From assembly GCA_050250795.1 (NCBI GenBank), contig JBFWNZ010000031.1:1-18952 (forward strand): a stretch of DNA of 18,952 bases, in the 5' to 3' direction. Below, piece by piece: positions 1 through 6,488 of the stretch. The stretch's first letter is position 1, and each line of letters begins with the position of its first letter. Both the position numbers and the translations under genes were made by a program. The notes beneath the pieces were generated by a model. The model was given only the letters and a program-made list of their open reading frames with translations. It was not told the origin of the DNA and did not search any database. This DNA is from JBFWNZ01 sp050250795. Its GTDB lineage: Bacteria > Pseudomonadota > Alphaproteobacteria > UBA8366.

Positions 1-873
1 CGCGCGCGGACCGACCACCACGCGCCGCGCCGCCGCGTCCAGCCGCACGACATAGAGCGGCTCGGTCTCCTCGCTGCGTCCGCCGATGCCGAGGCCGCGG
101 CGCTGCCCGACCGTGTAATGGATGATTCCCTGATGCCGCCCCAGCACCTGTCCCGCCAGGTCGACGATCTCGCCCGGCTCGCCGGCCTCGGGGCGCAGGC
201 GCTGCACCACCTGGGCATAGTTCCCGGTCGGCACGAAGCAGATGTCCTGGCTGTCCGGCTTTTCGGCGAGGCCCAGATCGAGCGCGGCGGCGATGCGGCG
301 CGTCTCCGCCTTGGGCAGCCCGCCCAGGGGAAAGCGCAGCAGCGACAGCTGCTCGGCCGTGGTGGCGAACAGGAAATAGCTCTGGTCGCGGGCCGGATCG
401 GCAGCGCGGTGCAGTTCCGGCCCCGCCGCCCCTTCGACGCGGCGCACGTAATGGCCGGTCGCCAGCGCCTCGGCGCCCAGGTCCCGCGCCGTGCGCAGCA
501 GGTCGGTGAACTTGACCGTCTGGTTGCAGCGCACGCAGGGGATCGGCGTTTCGCCGCGCGCATAGGCATCGGCGAAATCCTGCATCACCGCCTCGCGGAA
601 CCGGCTCTCATAGTCCAGCACATAGTGCGGAATACCGATCCGGGCCGCGGCGTTACGCGCGTCCTGGATGTCCTGTCCGGCGCAGCAGCTCTTGCTGCGT
701 CCGATGGCGGCGCCGTGGTCGTAAAGCTGCAGGGTGATGCCGACCGTGTCGTATCCCGCCGCCCGCACCAGGGCGGCCGTGACCGCGGAATCCACCCCGC
801 CCGACATCGCGACGACGACGCGGGTCTCTGCGGGCGGCTTTCCAAGGCCGAGATCGAGAGGTGGCAACTGCAT
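1..873 (-). CDS. mnmA: tRNA-uridine 2-sulfurtransferase MnmA (3' end outside window)
   Basis: Transfers sulfur to U34 of tRNA-Lys, -Glu and -Gln in the cytoplasm, using persulfide sulfur that starts at a cysteine desulfurase such as IscS. Only the first 291 codons are present and the frame is open at the window edge; full-length family members are about 360-400 residues. Visible motifs are the ATP PP-loop SGGVDS at residues 24-29, the CVRCN segment at 113-117 whose second Cys (C116) matches the catalytic cysteine of E. coli MnmA, the ATGHY motif near 138-142, and DSQDICF at 207-213 with the second catalytic cysteine C212. The ATG at 873 gives the expected short lead-in to the PP-loop. It lies 39 bp after the hydrolase gene but probably has its own promoter, with the -10 so close to the ATG that the mRNA would be leaderless. 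Identification is firm. Confidence 0.97.
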   Translation of the reverse strand, partial: MQLPPLDLGLGKPPAETRVVVAMSGGVDSAVTAALVRAAGYDTVGITLQLYDHGAAIGRSKSCCAGQDIQDARNAAARIGIPHYVLDYESRFREAVMQDFADAYARGETPIPCVRCNQTVKFTDLLRTARDLGAEALATGHYVRRVEGAAGPELHRAADPARDQSYFLFATTAEQLSLLRFPLGGLPKAETRRIAAALDLGLAEKPDSQDICFVPTGNYAQVVQRLRPEAGEPGEIVDLAGQVLGRHQGIIHYTVGQRRGLGIGGRSEETEPLYVVRLDAAARRVVVGPRA

Positions 874-880
874 GGCGCGC

Positions 881-909
881 AATATAAGCGCGGCGGCCTG
901 CCCGACCAA
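881..909 (-). promoter_or_regulatory. Putative sigma70-type promoter of mnmA
   Basis: On the minus strand, TTGGTC (909-904) and TATATT (886-881) are separated by exactly 17 bp. The -10 ends 7 nt before the mnmA ATG, so transcription would start at or next to the A of the start codon. The -10 matches consensus at 5 of 6 positions and stands out in this GC-rich DNA; the -35 matches at only 3 of 6. Confidence 0.45.
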
Positions 910-912
910 TGC

Positions 913-2292
913 CTATGCCGCCAGCCGCGACAGCAGCCGCGCAAAAGGGGCCGGATCGCGCATGAGCGCGACCGACAGCGAGAAATGCCCCTGCCGCCAC
1001 AGGAAGCGGTTCGCCGCCGGCACGCCCCAGCGATCCGCCAGCCGCACCCCGCCCGCATAGGGCGTGACGCGGTCCGCCTGCCCCAGCACCATACAGATGC
1101 GGTCGGGATCGAGCGCCGGCGGTCCCAGCGGGTCGAGCAATGGCGACAGCCGGTCGAGTGCCGTGCCGTCCCAGCCGGCCGCCGCCAGCACCCGGTCGAG
1201 GCCCAGGGCGCGGGCCAGCGCGCCCGTCGTCGCGACCTCGCGAGCCGCGTCGCTGGTCGCCATCAGCAGCACGGCGTCCGGCCGCATCGCCGCCGGCCAG
1301 CCCGCCGCGTGGATCGCCGCCAGTTGCGTCGTCAGCGCGCCCATGCTGATGCCGCCGATGGCGACGGGACCGCCATAGCGCTCGCGGCACCACGCCGTCA
1401 GGACGGCGATCTCGGCCAGCGAACTCTGGAACAGCTGGACGGCGCCCAGCGGCGCGCGGGCGACGAAGGGCTCGCCGCCCCAGTATCCGTCCAGCCGCCG
1501 CCGTCCGTGCCAGGCCGCTTCCGGCCGCACCACGCGCATGCCCAGCCCGCGCACGGCCGCCGCCTCGTCGAACGGATCGCGCAGCATCTCCGCCTCGATG
1601 GCAAGACCGTGACAGAAGATGAAGGTCGGCGTCCGGGGCGAGGCGTCCTCGGACTCCGTCACCCGGGCCCAGGCCTCGTCGCCGGTCCAGCGCCCCGGCG
1701 ACGGAAACCGCAGCCATGAGACCCGAACGCCCAGCCCCGGCACCGGCCAGGATTGCCGGACCGCCGGCATCTCGCGCGGCGCGGCATACAGGCTGCCGGG
1801 ATCGGCCAGCGCCCATCCGAACTCCGACAGGGCGGCGTCCGGATCGGGCGTTTCCCACCCGGCCGCCGCCACCCGCCGGCGCCACAGCAGCGGCATGAAG
1901 CCGGTCCGGCGTCCCATCCAGGCGCGGCTTGCGGCACGGCGCAACAATTCGGCGCCCACCATCGCATCCTCTGCGGGCCGTGCGGCCCCGAAGGCCAGTG
2001 CCGCCCAAGCCTCTTCCGCCGCGCGCCGCCGGGCGTCGGCCATGCGCAGATCGGCCAGTGCCGCCACTGGCACCGGACAGGCGGCATCGAGCGCCAGCGC
2101 CGCCCGAAACGCGTCCGGTTCCGTGCCGACGGCGCCGGCCACCGCCCAAAGCCGCGACAGCGGGAAATAGACGCGGCCCAGCAGCGCCGCCAGCCAGCGG
2201 TCGTAGACGGGCTGCGCCGCGGCCCAGCCGAAGGGCGAGCGGACAAACGCCGCCAGCCGCGAGGGCGGCAACATGGATGGCGGCACGGTCAT
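913..2292 (-). CDS. Alpha/beta-hydrolase family protein with long N-terminal region
   Basis: Probable cytoplasmic serine hydrolase of unknown substrate, 459 residues. The C-terminal half carries an alpha/beta-hydrolase pattern: a CHGL oxyanion-type motif at 227-230 after a hydrophobic strand, nucleophile elbow GISMG at 314-318 (Ser316), an acid candidate in GQADR (Asp407), and a late catalytic His in RQGHF (His436). The first 220 or so residues are rich in Ala, Arg and Trp and match no domain I recognise; they include an FVRSPFGW segment near 16-23. No signal peptide is evident. The ATG at 2292 is used, but the ATG at codon 7 is also possible; a GGGTGA stretch lies upstream of the first. It sits between the small plus-strand gene and mnmA and may be read separately from mnmA. 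Catalytic residues are assigned by motif only; function is unknown. Confidence 0.85.
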   Translation of the reverse strand: MTVPPSMLPPSRLAAFVRSPFGWAAAQPVYDRWLAALLGRVYFPLSRLWAVAGAVGTEPDAFRAALALDAACPVPVAALADLRMADARRRAAEEAWAALAFGAARPAEDAMVGAELLRRAASRAWMGRRTGFMPLLWRRRVAAAGWETPDPDAALSEFGWALADPGSLYAAPREMPAVRQSWPVPGLGVRVSWLRFPSPGRWTGDEAWARVTESEDASPRTPTFIFCHGLAIEAEMLRDPFDEAAAVRGLGMRVVRPEAAWHGRRRLDGYWGGEPFVARAPLGAVQLFQSSLAEIAVLTAWCRERYGGPVAIGGISMGALTTQLAAIHAAGWPAAMRPDAVLLMATSDAAREVATTGALARALGLDRVLAAAGWDGTALDRLSPLLDPLGPPALDPDRICMVLGQADRVTPYAGGVRLADRWGVPAANRFLWRQGHFSLSVALMRDPAPFARLLSRLAA

Positions 2293-2337
2293 ACCGTAAT
2301 CACCCGCATCTTGACGCCGGAACGCCGCGGCAAGACA

Positions 2338-2353
2338 TTAACATTCGGTAAAC
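2338..2353 (+). promoter_or_regulatory. CtrA-like box upstream of the small plus-strand gene
   Basis: TTAA (2338-2341), seven bases, then TAAAC (2349-2353) is one mismatch from the TTAA-N7-TTAAC pattern bound by the alphaproteobacterial response regulator CtrA. It is an AT-rich island in GC-rich DNA and lies 45 bp before the ATG at 2398, in a 105-bp gap between divergent genes. The assignment rests on resemblance only. No well-spaced -35/-10 pair was found alongside it, apart from an isolated TTGACG at 2311-2316. Confidence 0.3.
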
Positions 2354-2397
2354 ACGCGCCTGCGCCACAGTGGCCCGAGCGCGGCTGGGGTTTCGCG

Positions 2398-2658
2398 ATG
2401 AGCGAGATCGCGACGTCGAACATCCTGTCGACCAGCTTTTTTACCCTGGCGCCCATCGTCCGGGCGGCGGGGGGCGGTGAGTTCGTCTCCGGCCAGGCCC
2501 AGGCGCTGACCATTGCCGCCGAACAGGATTCCGCGAACTTCGGCGCGCGCAGCTTCGGCCAGGAGGCGCCGCCGCCGCGCTTCGTGGCCTTCGATTCCAC
2601 GGGCAATCTCGTCGATTCCGCTGAACAGCGCGGCTCCCTGATCGACATCACCGCCTGA
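2398..2658 (+). CDS. Small hypothetical protein, 86 residues
   Basis: I do not recognise this protein. It is 86 residues, starts MSEIATSN and ends SLIDITA, with a mildly hydrophobic stretch at about 9-25 that is too short and too interrupted by small residues to be a clear membrane helix. It is Ala/Gly-rich with acidic residues in the second half and a PPP run near 58-60. Reasons to treat it as real are strong G/C preference at third codon positions in this frame alone, a GGGG stretch about 9 nt before the ATG, and its fit in a space with no better minus-strand candidate. It is the only plus-strand gene in the first 7.2 kb. It ends 13 bp from the tenA stop (convergent) and is divergent from the hydrolase gene. 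The frame stays open upstream, so the start is less certain than the end. Confidence 0.62.
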   Translation: MSEIATSNILSTSFFTLAPIVRAAGGGEFVSGQAQALTIAAEQDSANFGARSFGQEAPPPRFVAFDSTGNLVDSAEQRGSLIDITA

Positions 2659-2671
2659 CCGCCTCCGCGCC

Positions 2672-3343
2672 TCACCCGCGCCGCCAGCCCATGTCCCAGA
2701 AGCCGGCCTCCAACCGCGTGGCCTTGGCGAAGGTGTCGGCAAGCGATGCGAAACGCGCCTCGCCCCCGCGCCGGGCTGCAAGCCGGTCGAGCGTGTCGAT
2801 TTCGGCCTGCGCCACCGCCTGATAATCCGCCGAGGCGTACATCGCGATCCAGTCCGCATAGGGGTTGCCCGCGCGCCTCGTCGCGGGATCGGCAGCCAGC
2901 CGGGCGCCGATCTCCGCATAACCCACCACGCAGGGCGCCAGCGCCGCATGCAGGTCGAGCAGGTCGCCGGCCATCCCGCGTTCCAGCACAAAGCGCGTAT
3001 AGGCCATGCAGCCGGGGTCCTCGGGCAGTGCCGCCATCGCGGCCTCGTCCAGCCCCCATCCGGCGCAATAGCCGACATGCAGGCCGATCTCCGTATCCAG
3101 GATCGCCGACACCCCGCCTGCGGCCTGCCGCATGTCATCCAGAGTGTCCGACTTGTAGATGGCAAGCGCATAGGCGCGCGCGAAATGCAGCAGGAACAGG
3201 TAATCCTGGCCCAGATAGTAGCGGAACGCCGCTTCGGACAGCGTCCCGTCGCCCAGGCCCTGCACGAAGGGGTGCCGGACATAGGCCTCCCACTCGGCGG
3301 GACAGGTGGCCTTCAGCCGCGCGAACAGCGTGCCCTCCGCCAC
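2672..3343 (-). CDS. tenA: TenA-family aminopyrimidine aminohydrolase (thiaminase II)
   Basis: TenA hydrolyses aminomethyl-pyrimidine breakdown products of thiamine to HMP, so the pyrimidine half can be reused; it acts in the cytoplasm, usually as a tetramer. The 223-residue length is normal. Visible family features are HPFVQGLGDG at 24-33, GQDY (Asp47), an AYT tyrosine (Tyr115), the catalytic cysteine in APCVVGYAEIG (Cys138, Tyr142), and a C-terminal glutamate in RLEAGFWDM (Glu212). These map with small offsets to Asp44, Tyr112, Cys135, Tyr139 and Glu205 of the B. subtilis enzyme. GTG at 3343 is chosen because GGAGG lies 10 nt upstream; the in-frame TTG at 3352 is too close to that site. It starts 5 nt after the ferredoxin stop, so it looks like the last gene of the operon. 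Confidence 0.92.
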   Translation of the reverse strand: MAEGTLFARLKATCPAEWEAYVRHPFVQGLGDGTLSEAAFRYYLGQDYLFLLHFARAYALAIYKSDTLDDMRQAAGGVSAILDTEIGLHVGYCAGWGLDEAAMAALPEDPGCMAYTRFVLERGMAGDLLDLHAALAPCVVGYAEIGARLAADPATRRAGNPYADWIAMYASADYQAVAQAEIDTLDRLAARRGGEARFASLADTFAKATRLEAGFWDMGWRRG

Positions 3344-3348
3344 CGCGG

Positions 3349-3684
3349 TCAATCCTCCAGCAACATGTTGCGCGTCGCCGCGGGCAGCCGCACGACCAGG
3401 CCGTCCATCGCCTCCGTCAGCACCACCTGACAGCCCAGCCGCGAGGTCCGCGTCAACCCATGGACCAGATCGAGCATGTCCTCCTCGTCCGCCCTGGGGG
3501 GCGTCAGGCGGGAATACCACGCGGGATCGACGATGACGTGACAGGTGGAGCAGGCCAACTCGCCCTCGCAGGCCCCTTCGATCTCCACATCGTTGCGATG
3601 GGCGATGTCGAGAATCGTCTGGCCGGCCGGGGCGTCCACCTCCTTGGACGTGCCGTCCTGGCCGATGAAGGTCATCCGGGGCAT
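3349..3684 (-). CDS. fdx: [2Fe-2S] ferredoxin, ISC/adrenodoxin type
   Basis: Small soluble electron carrier that donates electrons during Fe-S cluster assembly. At 111 residues it has the usual length for ISC ferredoxins. The four cluster ligands are visible as C39-x5-C45-x2-C48 in ACEGELACSTC, and C85 in the RLGCQ motif. The acidic ADEEDMLD stretch at 65-72 is the typical partner-binding helix of adrenodoxin-like proteins. The start at 3684 has a clear AAGGAGA site upstream. It follows iscS by 16 nt and precedes tenA by 5 nt. Position after a desulfurase fits a role in cluster assembly. The usual scaffold and chaperone genes (iscU, iscA, hscBA) are not beside it. Confidence 0.95.
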   Translation of the reverse strand: MPRMTFIGQDGTSKEVDAPAGQTILDIAHRNDVEIEGACEGELACSTCHVIVDPAWYSRLTPPRADEEDMLDLVHGLTRTSRLGCQVVLTEAMDGLVVRLPAATRNMLLED

Positions 3685-3700
3685 GCAGGCATCGTCTCCT

Positions 3701-4885
3701 TCAGGCGGTCTGATAGACCTGGGTCTGGGCGCGCAGGCTGCGCACCGCCTGCACCACCGCGTCGGCCGCGGCGTCGATCTCGGCCTCCGTGGTCGGCCGG
3801 CCGAAACCGAAGCGCAGTGCGTTATGCAGCATCGAGGTCTCCACGCCCAGCGCCCGGATCACATGCGAGGGCTCGACGATGGCCGAAGTGCAGGCGGAGC
3901 CCGAGGACAGCGACAACCGGTCCAGCCGCATCATCAGGTCCTGGGCATCCACATGGGCAAAGGACAGGTTGAGGTTTCCCGGCAGTCGGCGCTCCAGGTC
4001 GCCGTTCACCCGGACGCCGTCCAGCACCGCCGTCACGCGCGCCAGGAACCGGCTGCGCAGCGCCAGCAGCCGCGCACCCTCCGCCGCCATCCCGGCGCCG
4101 GAAATCTCCGCCGCGACACCCAGCCCCACGCAGAGCGGCGGCGCCAGCGTGCCCGCGCGCAGGCCGCGCTCCTGGCCGCCGCCGTCGAACAGCGGCGCGA
4201 TCTCCACCTTCGGCCGCCGCCGGACATACAGCGCGCCGATCCCCTTGGGCCCGTACATCTTGTGGCCCGAGATGCTCATCAGGTCGATGGCCATCGCGTT
4301 CGCGTCCAGCGGAATCTTGCCGGCCGCCTGGGCCGCGTCGGTGTGGAACTTCGCGCCTGCGGCCCGGCAGATCCGGCCGATCTCGGCCAGGGGCTGGAGC
4401 ACGCCGATCTCGTTATTCACGGCCATGACCGAGACCAGCAGCGTATTCCCGTCCACCGCGGCCGACAGGCGTTGCAGGTCGAGCAGTCCGTCGCCGTCCA
4501 CCGGCAGAACCGTCACCTCGAACCCGTCGGCCGCCAGGGCATGGCAGCTTTCCAGCACGCATTTATGCTCGGTCGCGACGGTCACGATCCGGCGCCGGCC
4601 TGTTTCGCCTGCCCGCCTTGCCGCCAGGGCGACGCCCTTGATCGCCAGGTTGTTGGACTCCGTCGCGCCGGAGGTGAAGACGATCTCCTTCGCCGTTGCG
4701 CCGATCAGCGCCGCCACCTGACCCCGCGCCGCCTCCACCGCCTCGGCGGCGTCCCAGCCATGCGCATGGTCGCGCGAATGCGGGTTGCCGAAGCGCTCGG
4801 TGAACCAGGGCAGCATCCGCTCCAGCACCCGCGGATCGACCGGCGTCGTCGCCTGATAATCGAGATAGATGCGCTCTGCCGTCAT
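3701..4885 (-). CDS. iscS: Cysteine desulfurase, IscS type
   Basis: PLP enzyme that takes sulfur from L-cysteine as a persulfide and hands it to Fe-S assembly, tRNA thiolation (MnmA) and cofactor synthesis. 394 residues, close to the roughly 400 of E. coli IscS. Seen in order: LDYQATTP at 8-15, TSGATESNN at 71-79, ATEH with His107, the PLP lysine Lys209 in SGHKMYGPKG, GGGQERGLRAGT at 235-246, and the mobile catalytic loop SSGSACTSA with Cys332 followed by EPSHVIRALG. That loop is the long group I form. Its start ATG overlaps the stop of the upstream desulfurase by 4 nt (ATGA), implying translational coupling. Of the two desulfurases here this one is much closer to canonical IscS. Confidence 0.96.
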   Translation of the reverse strand: MTAERIYLDYQATTPVDPRVLERMLPWFTERFGNPHSRDHAHGWDAAEAVEAARGQVAALIGATAKEIVFTSGATESNNLAIKGVALAARRAGETGRRRIVTVATEHKCVLESCHALAADGFEVTVLPVDGDGLLDLQRLSAAVDGNTLLVSVMAVNNEIGVLQPLAEIGRICRAAGAKFHTDAAQAAGKIPLDANAMAIDLMSISGHKMYGPKGIGALYVRRRPKVEIAPLFDGGGQERGLRAGTLAPPLCVGLGVAAEISGAGMAAEGARLLALRSRFLARVTAVLDGVRVNGDLERRLPGNLNLSFAHVDAQDLMMRLDRLSLSSGSACTSAIVEPSHVIRALGVETSMLHNALRFGFGRPTTEAEIDAAADAVVQAVRSLRAQTQVYQTA

Positions 4886-5991
4886 GCCGCCGCCCGCGCC
4901 CGCTGATACAGCCGCGCCCAGGCGGCGACGAAGGCGTCTATCTCTGCCTCGGTCGTGCCGTATCCCAGGCTGACACGGATGGCGCCGAGCGCCACCGCCT
5001 CGTCCACCCCCATCGCGGCCAGCACATGGCTGCGCGCGACCTTGCCCGACGAGCAGGCCGAGCCGGCGCTGACCGCGAACCCGTCGAGGTCGAGCGCCAT
5101 CACCTGCGTCTCCGCCTTCAGCCCCGGCAGCGACAGGCAGGTCGTATTGGGCAGACGCCGCGCATCGGCCGCCAGCACGCGTGCACCCGGCACCGCCGCC
5201 AGCACTCCCGATTCCAGCCGTCCCCGCAGCGCGGCCAGCGCCGGCGCACGGCCCTGCCCCTCGCGCGCCGCCTTGGCCGCCGCGCCGAAGCCTGCGATGC
5301 CGATCAGGTTCTCGGTGCCGCCGCGCAGCCGCCGCTCCTGGCCGCCGCCGCGCATGACCGGCGCAACCATCGCCGGATCGCGCAGGATCAGCGCCCCAAC
5401 CCCCGCCGGCCCGCCGATCTTATGCGCCGAAAGCGTCATCATGTCGGCGCCCAGCGCCTCGAAATCCAGCGCCACCCGCCCGGCCGCCTGCACGGCATCC
5501 GTATGCACCGCCGCACCGTGCCGCCGCGCGACGGCGGCGATCTCCGCGACCGGCTGCACCGCGCCCGTCTCGTTGTTGGCAAGCATGACCGACACCAGCG
5601 CCGCGCCGCCGCCCGCCAATGCGCGTTCGACCGCCGCCGGATCGACCAGCCCGTCGCCGTCCACCGGCAATGTCTCGACCGTATCGAGCGCGGCCAGGAC
5701 AGAGGGATGCTCGACGGCGGAGACCAAGATGCGGCCGCCCGGATTCGCGCGCTGCCACCCGGCCAGGGCCAGAAGGTTGGCTTCCGTGCCGCCGCTGGTG
5801 AAGACCACCCGGTCGGCCCGCACGCCGGCCAGCGCCGCCACCTCGCGGCGGGCCGTCTCGACGGCCGTACGGGCAGCGCGGCCAGCGGCATGAACGGAGG
5901 ACGGGTTGCCGGTCAACGCCATCGCATCCGTCATCGCCGCCTGTGCCTCGGGCAGCAGCGGTGCGGTGGCGTTATGGTCCAGATAGATCAT
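4882..5991 (-). CDS. Second group I cysteine desulfurase (NifS/IscS-like)
   Basis: PLP-dependent cysteine desulfurase paralogue of 369 residues, about 25 shorter than its neighbour. It has LDHNATAP at 4-11, TSGGTEAN at 65-72, VEHPS with His95, the PLP lysine Lys191 in LSAHKIGGP, GGGQERRLRGGTEN at 215-228, and the catalytic loop SAGSACSSGK with Cys313. All catalytic positions are present, so it should be active. The loop lacks the EPS motif that follows the cysteine in IscS (it reads KVARSHV), which suggests a different acceptor. ATG at 5991 is preferred; a GTG at 6009 would overlap the iscR stop (GTGA) and add six residues. Its 3' end overlaps iscS by 4 nt. Alphaproteobacteria often carry such a pair after iscR. 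Which acceptor it serves cannot be told from sequence. Confidence 0.93.
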   Translation of the reverse strand: MIYLDHNATAPLLPEAQAAMTDAMALTGNPSSVHAAGRAARTAVETARREVAALAGVRADRVVFTSGGTEANLLALAGWQRANPGGRILVSAVEHPSVLAALDTVETLPVDGDGLVDPAAVERALAGGGAALVSVMLANNETGAVQPVAEIAAVARRHGAAVHTDAVQAAGRVALDFEALGADMMTLSAHKIGGPAGVGALILRDPAMVAPVMRGGGQERRLRGGTENLIGIAGFGAAAKAAREGQGRAPALAALRGRLESGVLAAVPGARVLAADARRLPNTTCLSLPGLKAETQVMALDLDGFAVSAGSACSSGKVARSHVLAAMGVDEAVALGAIRVSLGYGTTEAEIDAFVAAWARLYQRARAAA

Positions 5992-6005
5992 CGCATTCCG
6001 CTCGC

Positions 6006-6473
6006 TCACTGCGCCGCGGCGGCCGACAGCTCCCTCGCATGCAGCACGCCGCTGATGCCGAGGATGCGGCGCCGGACCACGTCCTCGACGGTGACGGAAC
6101 TGAGGAACAGGTGAATCTGGTTGCCCAGTTCCTCCCACAGATCGTGGGTCAGGCAGCGTGCCTGCGACTTGGTGCAGCCGGCCGGCGAACCGGGCGAGCA
6201 GCGCGTGGCCCGGATCGGCTCGTCGACCGCCAGGATGATGTCGGCGATCCGCATCTCGCAGGCGGGCTGGCCCAGCAGGTAGCCGCCGCCGGGACCGCGC
6301 ACGCTGGACACCAGACCGCTGCGCCGCAGCTTGGCGAACAGTTGTTCCAGATAGGACAGCGAAATCTCCTGCCGCGCCGCGATATCCGCCAGGGCGACAG
6401 GGTTGCCGTCGCTGCACTTGGCCAGATCGACCATCGCCATCACGGCGTACCGTCCCTTGGTGCTGAGCCGCAC
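6006..6473 (-). CDS. iscR: Rrf2-family Fe-S regulator, IscR
   Basis: Winged-helix transcription factor that in E. coli binds a [2Fe-2S] cluster and represses its own operon when the cluster is present. 155 residues. The N-terminus MRLSTKGRYA and the helix-turn-helix around 28-60 (SYLEQLFAKLR, then VRGPGGGY wing) are typical of the family. Cluster ligands are C92, C100, C107 and H110, the last two in RCLTHDLW. Spacing is C-x7-C-x6-C-x2-H, a little wider than C-x5-C-x5-C-x2-H of E. coli. The start is GTG at 6473, with a GGGGGA site 7 nt upstream. It follows cysE by 15 nt and precedes the first desulfurase. A candidate binding site overlaps the -35 of the operon promoter upstream of cysE. Confidence 0.95.
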   Translation of the reverse strand: MRLSTKGRYAVMAMVDLAKCSDGNPVALADIAARQEISLSYLEQLFAKLRRSGLVSSVRGPGGGYLLGQPACEMRIADIILAVDEPIRATRCSPGSPAGCTKSQARCLTHDLWEELGNQIHLFLSSVTVEDVVRRRILGISGVLHARELSAAAAQ

Positions 6474-6488
6474 TGCCCGATCCCCCGA

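Noticed and set aside
118..1719. Open plus-strand frame of 533 codons across mnmA and the hydrolase gene
   Set aside because: It runs antisense through two recognised genes and has the Arg/Gln/His-rich composition of a shadow frame.
2289..3068. Minus-strand frames covering the space of the small plus-strand gene and tenA
   Set aside because: They are out of frame with TenA, are Gly/Arg-rich, and give a poorer codon pattern than the plus-strand frame at 2398-2658.
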